DNA of 64,000 nt from UBA6164 sp963979005 (GCA_963979005.1 CAXBVF010000001.1:1-64000), one strand, 5' to 3'; counted from the first letter of the stretch, positions 11,201-23,800 are shown. Numbers and translations: made by a program. Notes: a model not told the origin generated them from the sequence alone.

Positions 11201-12658
11201 GCTCCAAGTGATTTAAAAATAGCTGGTTTAGATGCAATAGATATAGCTGAAAATACTTCTACATGAGCTAATGTATGAGCACTTTCGAATACTGATATAG
11301 ATAATTCAGATACTCATACTTATTCCTTAGCAGTTTGAGCTTGAGATACTGATAATGGTCTTTTTAGAACTCATCTTGGTTCATTATTTATGGATTTTAA
11401 ACCAGATTTTGAAAATCCAGTTGATACAGGTACAAACAACCAATATAATATTAGATTAAAAGTTACTGATAATAGTTGAGCAATTTTTGAAAAAGCATTT
11501 ATTATATCTATTACTGATGTTTTTGAAAATACAGTGCCTACAGATACTAAAATAAATTCATTAAATGCAATTTCTGTAAATGAAAACATTACTTCATGAT
11601 CTAATATATGAACATTATCAGTAGTTGATGGTGATATTTGAGACACATATACTTATTCATTATTAGCTTGAACTTGAGATGAAGATAATACACGTTTTAC
11701 TATATCTTGAAATAGTCTTAGACTTGCATTTACACCAAACTTTGAATCTCCTATAGATTCTAATGCTAATAATATATATAATATAAGAATTAGAGTTACT
11801 GATAGTGGATGACTTACATTTGATAAAGCATTTACAGTTACTGTATTAGATGTAAATGAAACAGTTGTTACTAGTAGTTGAGGTGGATGATCATCATGAT
11901 GAGGTGGATGAGGTTGAGCAAAAGTATGTAGACAAGTTGAATTAGTTTGTAGAACAGCTCGTGCTACTTCTACTAGATATAGAGTATATAGAGTAGAGTG
12001 AGCTTCTTGTTTAGCTGATTCTCTTTGAGATACTTGTGATCCTAAAACTTTTTGAACTGCAGATGCAGTTAAAGTTTCAAAAATAGCATTATATGTTTCT
12101 AAAAGTGAAAAAATTAATGAAATTGCAGTTAAGGTTGATGATATGATTAAAAAAGCTAAAAAACAAGCTGACGATGATATTATTATTATGAGAAATGATG
12201 TAGTAAAAATAATCGAAGAGTATTTAGAAATATTAAAAACTAAAAATAAAGCAAAAATTGCTAGTGCTAAAGAAAATCTAATAACAGAATTTAAAAAGTT
12301 TTTAGTTGAAGTTAAAAAGAAAAAAATTGTAATTGTAAAAGCTCCTAAACCTGTTGAAAAAACGGAAGACGAAGGAGTTGTAAAAGAAGAATGAGAGGAA
12401 GATGAAAGCTGAAAATATGTATCTCCTAATGATAGAATTAATGGTGTATGAGATAAACTAGATACACTTATTAAAGCAAAGAAGAAAGCTAATACTTGAA
12501 CTATATTAGAAATGAGAAACTGACTGATGAAAGATTTAGAAGCTTATATGGTTTTATTACAAAGTAAAATCTCTGCTAGAACTAAAGCTATTCAGATAAA
12601 AATTTCTAAAAGAAATCTTATAAAAAAGATAAGAGCTTTTATGGCAGAAATTAAATAA
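8243..12658 (+). CDS. Giant cadherin-repeat surface adhesin
   Basis: The 1471-aa protein has a signal peptide (about residues 1-29) and an N-terminal lectin/LamG-like segment containing SLWTDKSGNG. Seven tandem cadherin-like repeats of roughly 110 residues follow, from about residue 430 to 1209. Each begins near APTD, contains an IDEN turn and a DTHTY stretch, and ends near VNDVNE. These are typical Ca2+-binding acidic positions. A glycine/serine linker follows at about 1211-1225, in which most glycines are TGA. A final Lys-rich helical domain of about 245 residues has two similar halves. Cadherin repeats mediate cell-cell adhesion, so attachment to a host or prey cell is a reasonable inference. 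There is no LPXTG motif or transmembrane anchor, so the Lys-rich tail may hold it to the wall. Confidence 0.85.
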
Positions 12659-12663
12659 TAAGA

Positions 12664-12696
12664 AAAACTCTTTAGAATTTCTAAAGAGTTTTTTTA
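12664..12696 (+). terminator. Terminator after the cadherin-repeat gene
   Basis: AACTCTTTAG and CTAAAGAGTT form a stem with a short loop, followed by a T7 run. Confidence 0.8.
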
Positions 12697-12745
12697 GTGT
12701 ATTATTAGTAATATTTAATCAGTAAGTATTTAAATTAGATATTTC

Positions 12746-12773
12746 TTTACAAAATCAAAAAACTGCTTAAAAT
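12746..12773 (+). promoter_or_regulatory. Possible promoter of the lipoprotein gene
   Basis: TTTACA (12746-12751), 16 bp, then TAAAAT (12768-12773), about 40 bp before the start codon at 12812. Confidence 0.4.
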
Positions 12774-12811
12774 GTATATCTAAATATTTTAAATTATTAA
12801 TTTAAAAAAAT

Positions 12812-13843
12812 ATGAAAAAAACAATAAATATCTTGTTAGTAATGCTAATCACTTTTCTTTTGTCGTCATGTGTAACTTCGCAAACAGATGTTAATCAAGC
12901 TAAACATGAGTTATGAATTATTGAATTAGAAGAAGATACTATCGATTCTTGAACTAATATTGATATGGAAATTGAAAAAGCTAAAGATGAAATAATTCAA
13001 GTCGATGAAATGTGAGAAGAAAAAAAAGAGGAAATTAAAAAATTTGAAATTATATCATTAACTGATGATCAATTTTTAGAATTTGATGATCTAACTAATG
13101 AAAATTTTCTTGATAGTGAGGTTGAAATTAAATGAAAAACTCTAGCTATTGTTGATAAAATAATAGTGACTTTTGTTAATGAAACGTCTGATTTTCCAGT
13201 TGATACTTATACTTTAAAACAATTTAGTTCATGAGACGAATCTTTTTTATATAGAGCTTTCTCTAGATATGAAACGTTAGATTATGGTAAAAATGTGTAT
13301 GTATTTGAGGCACATTCATGAGTTAATGTAACTAAATTACAAATTATATTAAATGTAATTAAAGAAGAAGAAAAAGAAATTTCTGAAAAAGTAGAGGAAA
13401 TATTTGAAGATGTTTCTTTAGATACGCTACCAGTGTCTTCTACTTTTTGAAATCCTACCTATTTATGAAGTGGGAAAGTATCGTATTCTGATCTAAAATG
13501 ATTAGAAATTAAAAGAGATGTAAATTCAGATTTAACTTGTGATAATTTAACAAGTATTTTAGCTGATAAGTTAAATGGGTGGTTTTTTTGGAACACATGT
13601 CGTCCTATAGAAGCTGATGAGGGTATAAGTTTTTTTGTTATTAGATTAGATGGAGAAGATTATATATACGAAAAACATTATTATCTTTCTTATGAATGAA
13701 TATATTGAGTACAAGAGTTAGAAACATGAACTTGAGTAACGGCTGATAATATATGAGAAAAAAATAGTGAGTTAAAGGAATGAAATAAAGATTTTTCTAT
13801 TTTAAATGTGAGTGATGATTTATTTATACAAATTTTAAAATAA
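12812..13843 (+). CDS. Lipoprotein, unknown function
   Basis: This 343-aa protein has a lipoprotein-type signal ending in LSSC at about residue 20. A Glu/Lys-rich, probably helical stretch follows. The C-terminal part is mixed alpha/beta with Cys near residues 237 and 257. No family was recognised. It uses TGA for glycine and lies between the adhesin and pyrH with its own promoter. It could be a surface or envelope accessory protein. The 16-bp gap to pyrH suggests cotranscription with that housekeeping gene. Confidence 0.75.
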
Positions 13844-13859
13844 TAATTAAACTATAAAT

Positions 13860-14558
13860 ATGAGAGTATTATTAAAAGTATCAGGGGAAGCATTATCTGG
13901 GGAAGAAGAGAAATGATTAGATTTTGTAATTCTAGATGAAGTATGAGAGCTTATAAAAAATTTAGTTATTCATAATATAGAGGTATGAATAGTTATTTGA
14001 GCCTGAAACTTTATTAGATGAGCTGAAATAGAAAAAATAAATATAGATAGATGTAATGCTGATAATATGTGAATGTTAGCTACAAATATTAATTCTATAG
14101 CTTTGTCTGATGTTCTTACTAGAAAGAACCTTGATGTAAAAGTTTTGAACTCTTTTTGAATAGATTGAATTGCTGAGAGATTTAATAAACCAAAGGCATT
14201 AAAAGATTTATCTAAATGAAAAGTTTTAATATTTTCTGGATGAACCTGAAATCCTTATTTCACTACTGATACAGCTTGAGTTTTAAGAGCCTTAGAAATA
14301 AACGCAGATCTAATGATAAAAGCTACAATGGTAGATTGAGTTTATGATAGGGATCCATTAAAATATCATGACGCAGAATTTATAAAAAATGCTACTTATG
14401 ATGAAGTTTTAGCTAAAAATTTAAAAGTAATGGATATGACTGCTGTATCAATGGCAAAGGAGAATAATCTTACATTAAAAGTGGTTAGTCTTTACAAAAG
14501 TGAATCAATATTGAGGGCTATTTTATGAAATGATGAATGAAGTACTATTAGTTGATAA
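13860..14558 (+). CDS. pyrH: UMP kinase
   Basis: The 232-aa protein is a bacterial UMP kinase of the amino-acid-kinase fold, making UDP from UMP and ATP. Visible hallmarks are the N-terminal LLKVSGEAL, the GAGNFIRG nucleotide-binding loop, the GGTGNPYFTTDT segment, and ATMVDGVYDRDP. Length and motif order are normal. Many of the motif glycines are TGA. The last sense codon before TAA is itself TGA, so a standard-code gene caller would misplace the end. It probably shares a transcript with the upstream lipoprotein gene. Confidence 0.95.
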
Positions 14559-14565
14559 AAATCTT

Positions 14566-14593
14566 TTGACAAATCCTATCTTATCGATATGAT
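14566..14593 (+). promoter_or_regulatory. Promoter of the rpmH-rnpA-yidC operon
   Basis: Perfect TTGACA (14566-14571), 16 bp, then TATGAT (14588-14593). It lies immediately after pyrH and 80 bp before rpmH. Confidence 0.7.
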
Positions 14594-14674
14594 ATGCCAG
14601 CAATTTTTAGAAGATTATATACACCTTTTAAAAGTTAAATCAAATTAATTTAAATTAATATATAAAAAATCAAA

Positions 14675-14920
14675 ATGTTAGGAAAATTAAAGAAAAGAAA
14701 AAGACTTAGAGTTCATGGTTTCCTTAAAAGAAGTTCATCTGTTTGAGGTAGAAATGTATTAAAAAACAGAAGAAGAAAAGGTAGACATCAATTAACTGTG
14801 TCTTATCCAAAAAGATATCAAGAAATTAATGGTAAACCAAAAATGCATATTATTGCATGAGGAACTGCAAGAAAATCACCTTTTGATGGAAAAGGGAATT
14901 ATATTGTTAGAAAAAAATAA
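14675..14920 (+). CDS. rpmH: Ribosomal protein bL34 with C-terminal extension
   Basis: The first ~45 residues match bL34: the basic KRKRLRVHGFLKR core and KNRRRKGRHQL. The protein is 81 aa, whereas bL34 is normally 44-50, so about 35 residues are added at the C-terminus (from SYPKRYQ on, also basic). bL34 sits in 23S rRNA domain III near the base of the subunit. The extension is unexplained and may fill space left by rRNA or protein loss. The gene order rpmH-rnpA-yidC is the classical bacterial one. Confidence 0.9.
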
Positions 14921-14938
14921 TAACAAACATAGAAAATC

Positions 14939-15277
14939 GTGATTTCAAAAAGAAATAGATTATCAGAAAGAGAAGTAAAAAAGGTTTTGACTAGGTGAAA
15001 ACCTTTTTTTTCTTATTGAATTGTTTTAAATTACATGAAAAATAAGCTTAATTACAATAGATATGCTATAGTAATATGATGAAAATCAGTTAATACTAAT
15101 GTGTCTAGGAACTTTTTTAGAAGAACTTATTACGATATTGTTTCTGATAATTTAGAATCCAAGAATTGAATTGATTTTGTTTTTGTAGTTAAAAAGCAAA
15201 CGAAATTGGACAAAAAGGATGAAAATAGTATAAATTCATTTAAGAAAGATATTAAATTTTTATTAAATAAAATATAG
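14939..15277 (+). CDS. rnpA: RNase P protein component
   Basis: The 112-aa basic protein contains the family signature around VSRNFFRRTYYD (the RNR motif) and the usual alpha-beta sandwich pattern. It binds the 5' leader of pre-tRNA together with the catalytic RNA. The start is taken as GTG at 14939 because an in-frame TAG lies at 14930 and no ATG is available before the conserved region. Its stop overlaps the AGGAGG just before yidC. Confidence 0.9.
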
Positions 15278-15281
15278 GAGG

Positions 15282-16445
15282 ATGAAAAAATTTTTAGACA
15301 TTTTATTAATAGTTTTACTTACAGTATTAGTTATTAATATATTTAGTGATAAAGGGGAAGTAAAACTAAATAATACACTTACATTTGAGTTTAGTGATAA
15401 TGATTATACTATTCCTGCTTCTATATTAATAAATGTTGAAAATAATACTGCTGAAACTGTTAGTTTCAATACATGTAATGATATAGATATAAAATCTGCA
15501 TGAGAAACTATTGTATTTTCAGATAGTTTCTGTAAAGATATTATTTTAGAATCAGCTTCTTGAACTATAATAGATTATTCTTCTGAATATAAACAGTTTC
15601 AAAATATATGAAACTATAACTTAAATGTATCATATTGAGAAAAAGAATATTTTGACCAATTTTTATTAGAAAATAGTTGATCATTTAAAAAAATATTTGT
15701 ATGATTATTCTATGCTCCAATATATAATTTAATGATATTTTTACTTAGTTTCTTTTGATGAGTATTCTGATGGGCTATAGTGTCAATTACCGTAATTATT
15801 AGAATAGTTTTACTATTGCCTCAACATAAAATGATGCTTAGTCAGAAAAAACTTCAGGCAGTTCAACCAAAAATCAAAGAAATACAAGAAAAATATAAGT
15901 GAAATCAACAAATGCTTGGAATGAAACTTATGGAATTGTATAAAAAGGAAAAAGTAAATCCTATGGGTTCTTGTGGGCTATTACTTATTCAAATGCCAAT
16001 ATTATTGGTAATATATAATATTATATTATCTATAAAAGATCCTTCTAATTTCTTTTATACTTATGCCTTTTTAGCAGATTTTAAATTAGATTCTATAAAA
16101 TTTGGTTTCTTTTGATTAGATTTATTAGCTTCTGGATGAATTGCGGGTGCTCTATTGGCTATAAGTGTTGCAACTGTTCAATTTTTTCAAATAAGATTAT
16201 CTTTAGCTAATAAAAAAGATTCTGATTCAAAATGAGTTGTATTAGAAAAAAAGAAATGAAAAGACTGATATAGTCAATTTATGCCTGATCCTGAAGTAAT
16301 GAATAAATTTATGCTATATTGAATGCCGGCAATGGTATGAATATTTACATTTACTTTATTCGCTTGAGTATGAGTGTATTGGGGGATATCAACATTATTT
16401 ATGTTATTTCAACAATTAATTGTTAATAAAATAATAAAAAAGTAA
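15282..16445 (+). CDS. yidC: YidC/Oxa1 membrane protein insertase
   Basis: The 387-aa protein has an N-terminal transmembrane helix and a small periplasmic-type beta domain (about residues 25-145). The conserved five-helix insertase core follows, including the cytoplasmic hairpin rich in Lys/Gln (LSQKKLQAVQPKIKEIQEKY). It inserts membrane proteins with or without Sec. The extracytoplasmic domain is short compared with proteobacterial YidC. The start is 4 bp after the rnpA stop. jag and yidD, usual neighbours elsewhere, are at separate loci in this window. Confidence 0.93.
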
Positions 16446-16451
16446 AGTCGA

Positions 16452-16487
16452 AATGTTAAAAACTTTAGTAGTTTTTAACATTTTTAT
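16452..16487 (+). terminator. Terminator after yidC
   Basis: AATGTTAAAAACT and AGTTTTTAACATT form a 13-bp stem with a 5-nt loop and a trailing T run. Confidence 0.8.
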
Positions 16488-16521
16488 TAATATGTATATA
16501 TTATTATTAAATTTTAAAACT

Positions 16522-17196
16522 ATGACTAAAAAATTATTAGCTATTCTTTCTTTATTGGTTGTTTCTACTTCATCACTTTCTGCATATGAAGAAATTGAAT
16601 GTAGTACAGATACAGTATTCTCAGAATATTCATGTAATCAATGTTTTACATGAGAATCTAAATCAGAATGAGATCTTTTAGGTCTACTAAGTGATGTATG
16701 GATGAATGTTACTGAAGTTCAAAAAATCTTATATAAAGAAGAACAATTAGACCCAGAAATGATTAGTTTAGATACAACTAATGTTACTTGGATAGAAACT
16801 CCTGATTCAAATGGTTTTTGGGAATATACTGATGAATTTAACGAATTATATAGTGATATAGAAGAATGATATATTCTAGATGCTGGTAAATCAGTAACAT
16901 GGATTAAATCAAACTTATCTCATGCTTATAAATTAGAAAGAAATACTGCTGACGCAGGAGAAAACATTGGTTTACTTGTTTATCCTATATCTACTCATAA
17001 TATATTAGCAGATGGGGAAATTACTATAGATAACTCTGAACATAAAGAATGTGTACTTTTTAAATCAGCTGAAGCAGGTGAAGAACCTGAAACTCCAGAA
17101 AGATTACCAGAAACTGGACCTTCAGAATTTATACTACTAGCAATTCTTGCTATGATTCTAGGGTTTGGAATAGTTAAATTTAGAACAAAGTCATAA
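16522..17196 (+). CDS. LPETG-anchored cell-wall protein (sortase substrate)
   Basis: The 224-aa protein has an N-terminal signal peptide (about 1-20, cleavage after LSA). The ectodomain is acidic with five cysteines, three near the mature N-terminus (CSTD, CNQC). It has a classical sorting tail: LPETG at residues 195-199, a hydrophobic helix, and a short basic end (KFRTKS). That layout is how sortases recognise and link proteins to peptidoglycan in monoderm bacteria. No sortase gene lies in the window. It is monocistronic, flanked by two hairpin terminators. The ectodomain was not recognised. Confidence 0.85.
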
Positions 17197-17205
17197 TAAT
17201 AAATT

Positions 17206-17240
17206 AAAAGATAGATTTTTGAAAAATCTATCTTTTTTTG
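17206..17240 (+). terminator. Terminator after the LPETG protein gene
   Basis: AAAGATAGATTTTT (17207-17220) pairs with AAAAATCTATCTTT (17222-17235), followed by Ts. Confidence 0.8.
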
Positions 17241-17350
17241 TCCAGAGAATTATAAATAATAAATAGTCAAGATGTTTTTTTTGAGTTTTTTATAATAAAT
17301 ATGATATTATATAAAGGTATATAAAAATATTAATTAATAATTTCATAGTT

Positions 17351-20300
17351 ATGATACATATAGTAGCTCAATATAGACAACTTTTTTTAAATTTTGTAGT
17401 TAACTCTTTTGAAAATAAACCTTTCAGTGGAATGTCTGTACATGATAAAGTAAATTGATGAGTAACACCTGAGGATTTACAAAAATTTCTTGATTGAACT
17501 GATAAACCTTCAGAGAAGTCTAAAATTGAATATTCAAGAGGAGATTTTATGAATGAATTAAATGAAGTACTTAAAAATAAAGAAATTACACCTAATGATG
17601 CTGAAAATCTTTTATATGGTATTTCACGTTTAAAACAAAAAGGTGAAAAAATAAGATATAAAAAATCTAGTGTATTAATTTTGCGTGAGATGTGAGTTAG
17701 TTGATCTAAAGATTGATCATGGATGAGTGAAAAAAGCTTAATTAAAGAATTACAAAGTATTGTAGATTCAAAACTTATTTCTAGAGTTACTCCAAAAAAT
17801 CCTGAGATAAAAAAACTTGATACTAAAAGAATAATAGAAAAAGCAGAAATTAAAAAAGATACTAAAAAAGAGACAAAAATTTTGAATGAAGAAGTGATTT
17901 CTACAGATGTATTTCGTAGAACATTAAGAAAATGATCAAGACCTGGTCCTGATATTATGGCTCTTCAAAAATTTTTAAATGTAAAAGTTACATCAAAATT
18001 TGATCAAGCAACAGTAGATGCATTAAAAACATATCAAGAAACTATTTACTGAAAATGACATAAATATGTAGATGGAGTATTATCAAAAAATGGTAAAACA
18101 TTAAAAACAATAAAAAAATCATTAGATTATAAATGATCAGCTACAAATGTTTACACTAGAGAAGCTAGTTCAGTTCAAGTCAAAGAATCTGTAAACAAAT
18201 CTATGTCTAGAATGGATGCTTTACAAAAATTAAATAAGAATAGTGATCAATTTTACAAAGCTTTAGAAGCTTATCATGATGGTTGATTTAGGGATAATAT
18301 TGTATCAGATATGTGATCATTATTATGACATTTTAGAGAAGCTGTTTGATCTAATGAAGCTAGTGAATATTTTAAAAAAATGAAATGAATTAAAGAAGAA
18401 ATTTCACAAAATGATGATAAATTTAATAACGAGTTAAATGAATTGTTAAAATTATGATTAAAAAATAATAAATTAGCGGATGGAACTGAATATACAGCTA
18501 GACAAAAAACTACAGCTAAATATATTGCTAGAGATGTAGTTATTTGAGCTGTTCTTTGAGATGTACCTTTATTTGATTTAAGATTAAATTTTGCAAAGAA
18601 TCTAATCTCTCATGGTGTCCCTATGGATAAAGCCTTAGTTTTTAAAAATTGGGTAAAATGATGAATGGTTGATACACCTGATTATAGTCAAGAAAATTTA
18701 GATAATGTTTCTTGAAAAGATGCATTAGTTAGCCTTTGAAAGTTGAGATCAACTTTAACAGCATATGGCTTTAGTGCTAAAGAGATAGACTTTACATTAA
18801 ATGGAGATTTGGAAAAATTAACAAATAAACAAAAAGAAACATTACAAACTATTATAAAAAATAGAATCATTCCTGACTTAGAAACTCTAAATATTGGATG
18901 ATTTAACTTTATAGAAAGATGGTTTGATAATAAAGATAATCAAATAGAAAATAAATTAAAAAAATTAACTTGAAAAAAACATTTATTAGATATAAAGGCT
19001 ACAAGAAAATTTAGTAATGCTAATGTAGAAAAATATGATGTAACATTAGAAAAAGTAGGTAAATTTTATATTTTAGAAGTGGATGATCATTGATCAAATA
19101 CTAATAAAATATTTGATTCTATGCCTAGTGAAAGTGATATTACAAATTCAATTAATGAATATAATAAATGAGATAAAAAATCATACGCAGATTGATGGAA
19201 TGAACCAAAATCTATTAGCACTTCTACAGATTTCTTAGATGACGAAAAAGAAATGAGAAATTTTGGAGTATTTAAAATATGAAATACATGAGCTCATATA
19301 ATAAGAAGTTGAGAAAAATATAAGTATTTTACTCAAAAACCTAGTCAACAAGATATAGATAATGCAAATGATAATTTTGATAATGAATCTGATAATTGAT
19401 TTGCAAATAATCTAGATCTAGCTTTAAACTCAGATTTATCTTTATCTGATATATTTGATGATATTTGATCAATTGTTAGCTTATTAGATGAACAACATAA
19501 AGAAGGATGATTTTTTGGAACTGAAGAATGACTTGAAAAAGGATTAAAAGATGTTAAATGAAAAATTGATTATTCTCAATGAATTCATGGTGAATATAAA
19601 TTTGCAAAAAGAGCTATGAGTATACTTGAAAAAAAGAATACTACATTGTTTAAAAGATTTTCTATGTTATCAGTTTTTGAATCATCTGATGAATTTTTAA
19701 AAGCTTTTCCAACAAATGATGAAGTTAGGACTTCAATATTAATGCTGAACTCAGCAAATAATGACCATGAATATATAGATATACTACAAAATATAAATAC
19801 AAATCCAAAAGTTAGAGAATATTTCGATATTGTATTAAATGCTAATAAAAATAATGCTTGAATGAAAGCATGGAAAGAATATAGAGTAAGTAATATTCCA
19901 AAATTTTCTGGATTAACTCGTATAAATGAAAGTTCTAAAAGAAAATTTAAGTATGGTCCTAAATTGGATATATCAAATGACTTAGGTTATAGTGTCAAAG
20001 AAATGAGAAAAGATATTTTAAGTCATTTAAAAGGAGAAACTACTTATCCAGAAAAGAGTAGTAAAGCAATGGATGTTTTATGAAATATCCTAGCTTGAAT
20101 TATTGATAAACAGTGATTTACTGATATTACTTATGAAGATTTAGAAAATTCTATTGCTAATAATATGATTCCAGTTAATATTGAAACCTTTAGATGAAAT
20201 TCTGCTATAAATACAGCTAAAACTATATGAAATTCAAATCATGATAATTCAAAATGAATTGATTATTTAATGGATACAAAATGAGACAAATTTGTATTAA

Positions 20301-20620
20301 AATCTACAATTGATAAAGAAATAACTTTATATACAAAGGATTGAAGAAAAGTAACAGCGACTAAAACATATACTATATATCTTAGACCAGAATGTTCTAA
20401 CTTAATGATAATGCCTACATGAGTTAAATTATCAGAAAAGCTTACTACAGCAGATTTTAATATGGACGTATCAAGTCTTAAAACATATACTGTTCCAGTT
20501 ACATTGAATTTACTTAAATCTGCTTTGGATGGGCTTGAAAGTTGAGAAGTAGCGTGAAGTAGAACTGTAGATGATGCTCCAATTGAAATTCCTATTGTTC
20601 CGAGCCAACCAAGTTTATAA
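17351..20620 (+). CDS. 1089-aa protein with peptidoglycan-binding domain
   Basis: No signal peptide is obvious at the chosen ATG. A PG_binding_1-type domain lies at about residues 195-245 (PGPDIMALQKFLNVK, then FDQATVDALKTYQ). This fold binds peptidoglycan stem peptides and usually guides a hydrolase or a wall-anchored protein. The remaining ~840 residues are mostly helical and charged, with no recognised catalytic domain. The 30-bp gap to the small lipoprotein gene, and the Cys-rich surface protein beyond, suggest a cell-surface operon. How a protein without a visible export signal reaches peptidoglycan is unclear; a non-classical route or secretion by a dedicated system is possible. Confidence 0.75.
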
Positions 20621-20646
20621 AATATTAATTTATTATTAAAATATTT

Positions 20647-20832
20647 ATGAAAAATATATTATATATATTAGTTATGATTCTTATTATTTCTTCTTGTTGA
20701 AAAGTTGATAATAATGATATTATATTGCCTGTTGATATTAATATGACAGGAGTAATAGATAATGAAATAGAGATTGAATCAGAAGATGATACAATTGTAA
20801 TTCCAGAGGTTGAAAATCAACCAAATTATTAA
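20647..20832 (+). CDS. Small lipoprotein
   Basis: The 61-aa product has a 16-residue hydrophobic signal and a lipobox-like IISSC at residues 13-17, followed by an acidic 40-residue tail. In the standard code it would end right after the lipobox, because the next codon (Gly) is TGA. It lies between two large surface-protein genes in the same orientation (26-bp and 13-bp gaps) and is probably cotranscribed with them. Function unknown. Confidence 0.7.
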
Positions 20833-20845
20833 TTAAAAGAGAGAG

Positions 20846-23800
20846 ATGAAAAATTTATTAAAAATAGTTGTATTTATATTTATTACATTATCTATGGCTA
20901 GTAGTGCTAATGCTATTAATGTAGGTATAACTAGTCATGAAACTACTAGTTGTCCATGAGATAATAATGATGTAACTTATTATATTTCTTGAAATTCTTA
21001 TGAAAGATTTTTAGGTGATATGTTTTGGACGTCTGATGATAGATATATTTCTACGAACTCTGATGTTACTATTTGGTATTCAGATCCAAATTTATTATCA
21101 GGTTGTAATAGTTCATCTGATTGGTCAAGAATAAGTTCACTTTCACCTGGTTCTAATACTGAAGTATTGGCTTTATGAGCTAATTGTACATTTAATAAAC
21201 CTACAGATAAAAATAATAGAACTTTACAATTTGTATATAATATAAAATATTATGATATCATATCTGGTTGAGGTGCTTCAATTTGAGATTGGGACCTTGC
21301 CTATTTTTTAAATACTACGGAAGCAAATGATAATACACCACATTTTTGATCATATACAAATGTTGGTTTTGATAATGAATTAACTCATGACAATGAATGT
21401 TTTAATGTAGAACTTAGGTATTGTTGAGATGAAATTAGAGAAGCTACGGAATGAGAACAATGTGATGACTGAAATAATATAAATTGAGATTGATGTAGTG
21501 CAACTTGTCAAACGGAACCAGTATGTAATAGCCTTACAGTTACTCCTGCTAGTTGATTACCAGGATTTAATACAGTTCTTAGCTGTAATTGAAATACTTC
21601 AACATATAGAATTGAAGTTGCAAATAATAATTGAACTATCATCGATTCTATTAATTCAAATTTTTGGAATTTATCATTTTCAGATGTATGAACTTATACA
21701 GCTACTTGTTATGTTGCTTGAATAACTAGCCCAGCATGTACTAAAACTATTACAGTTACTCCTCCGGCATGTACTGCATGAACAATTACATGAGTTCAAA
21801 CTTCAGCAATAGATGGATCTATTCCATGACTATGTCCAATAAATACTACAGCGGCAAATTTTGTAGAAGTAGTAAATTGAACACTTTCAACTTATACATG
21901 GACATGTGATTGACTAGTATGATGAAATTGTAGTGCAAGTTATGATACTAATCCTGGTAACTGTACTGCTTGAACAATTACATGAGTACAGAATGATGCA
22001 CTTGATGGTACTGAAACATGATATTGTTCTTCAGGAACTTTTTGAGATTTTTTAGCAACAGTAAATTGAATTACAACAAACTATACATGGTCTTGTGATT
22101 GAGAAACATGATGAACATGTAATGCAAGTTATTCTAATAATAATGGAGGTAATTGTATAGCTTGAACTACAAGTTGAGAGCAAAATTCTCCTATAAATTC
22201 AACAAATGTAGGATTATGTCCAGTATGACAAACTTCAGCAGATTTTTTATCTACACTAAATGGAACTATAACTAGTTATTCTTGGTCATGTGATTGAGAA
22301 GTATGATGAACATGTTGAGCTTATTATGATAGTTCTATAAATCATGTATGTGAAGCTTGAACGATAACTTGATTACAAACTTCTCGTGTTTATCAGACTA
22401 GTACAGGACTATGTCCAGTGTGACAAACTGCTTGAAATTTTGTAACAAGTGTATCATGAAATAGATCTAGTTATACATGGGGATGTAATTGATTATCATG
22501 ATGAAATTGTAGTGCAAGTTATGTAAGTGGATGATGAACTAGTGCATGTATATCTTGAGGAGTTTCATGAACAGTTTCTAGTCGTATAGATGTAACTACA
22601 CCAAATTTGTGTCCTACATGAGAAATTGCGAGATGATTTCAAGCTACATTAGTAGGAAATACAATAAATTATTTATGGACATGTAATTGAAGAAATTGAG
22701 GAAGTTGTCATGCTGATTATACAAGTGGATGAGGATGAGGAGGTTGAACATTTTGTTGAGATGGTTGATTACAAAGGCCTAATGATGATTCTATTTTAGA
22801 AGAATGTGATTTCTGATCTGGTACTTGGCCACTATGGTGTACTAGTTCTTGTCAAATTACAAATACTACAATGCCAAATTCTGGTCTATGAGAAATAACA
22901 ATTCCATGAGGATGATCTTTTGATTTTTGACCAATTGATAATATTCTTATTTGAGTTTGAATGAATCCTTTTATAACTCATGATTTAATACCATTTGTTA
23001 CAAATAATTCAAGTTATGATTTTTATCTTTCAAAATTGTGTGTAAAATGAATTTGAACTTCTGTATCTTGAGCTGAGGATTGTAGGTCTATAAGTTTTTT
23101 ACCTGCAACTTGAACTTATACATTTAATTCTTATCCAATTATTAAGTGAATAAATAACTTTATTGATTGAACTTCATATTCAGATAATGAAATAAAAACT
23201 TATTTAGAAGATTCAAATTGAGATAGTTCATATAATGAAGCAATTTTAGATGTAAGAGTATCTAGACCTTCAATATCTACAGTTTGAGGATGAACTACTT
23301 ATTTACAAGATACTTCGGATATAGCAAATATTAATAATGTAGCTGATAATGATACTGAAAATAAAAACTTTGTTTGAGTATGAGTAGATACTGGTGATAA
23401 CTCAAGTTATTCCGATGATATAGATGATAGTGATTTAATAGATGAAGTAGTAGAAGAATGAGAAGATTATTCGTCAGGTGTTTTAGATGATGTAATAGTA
23501 ACGGTTAGTAATTTATGACCTGGTACTATGAGTAATTTTGAAAGTTATAACTGAATAGCTAATGTAAATATATTAAAAGATTATGACTTTGATATCACTT
23601 GAGGACAATGAACTAGTTTTCCTTCTGGATCAAGAACATATATAATTGAAAATTGAGATTTAACTATAAGTGAAAATATAGAATTTTCTGACAATATAGC
23701 ATTCATAGTTAAATGATGAAATATTATTATTAAAAATAATGTTACAAGAATTGATTGAACTTATATTACAATCTGAGATTCTATTGTTACATGATTATTT

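Noticed and set aside
14559..14674. Replication origin next to rpmH
   Set aside because: No DnaA-box cluster, dnaA or dnaN is seen. The segment is explained by a promoter and a short leader.
15276..15281. AGGAGG before yidC as a Shine-Dalgarno site
   Set aside because: It touches the ATG directly with no spacer and overlaps the rnpA stop, so it is probably chance.
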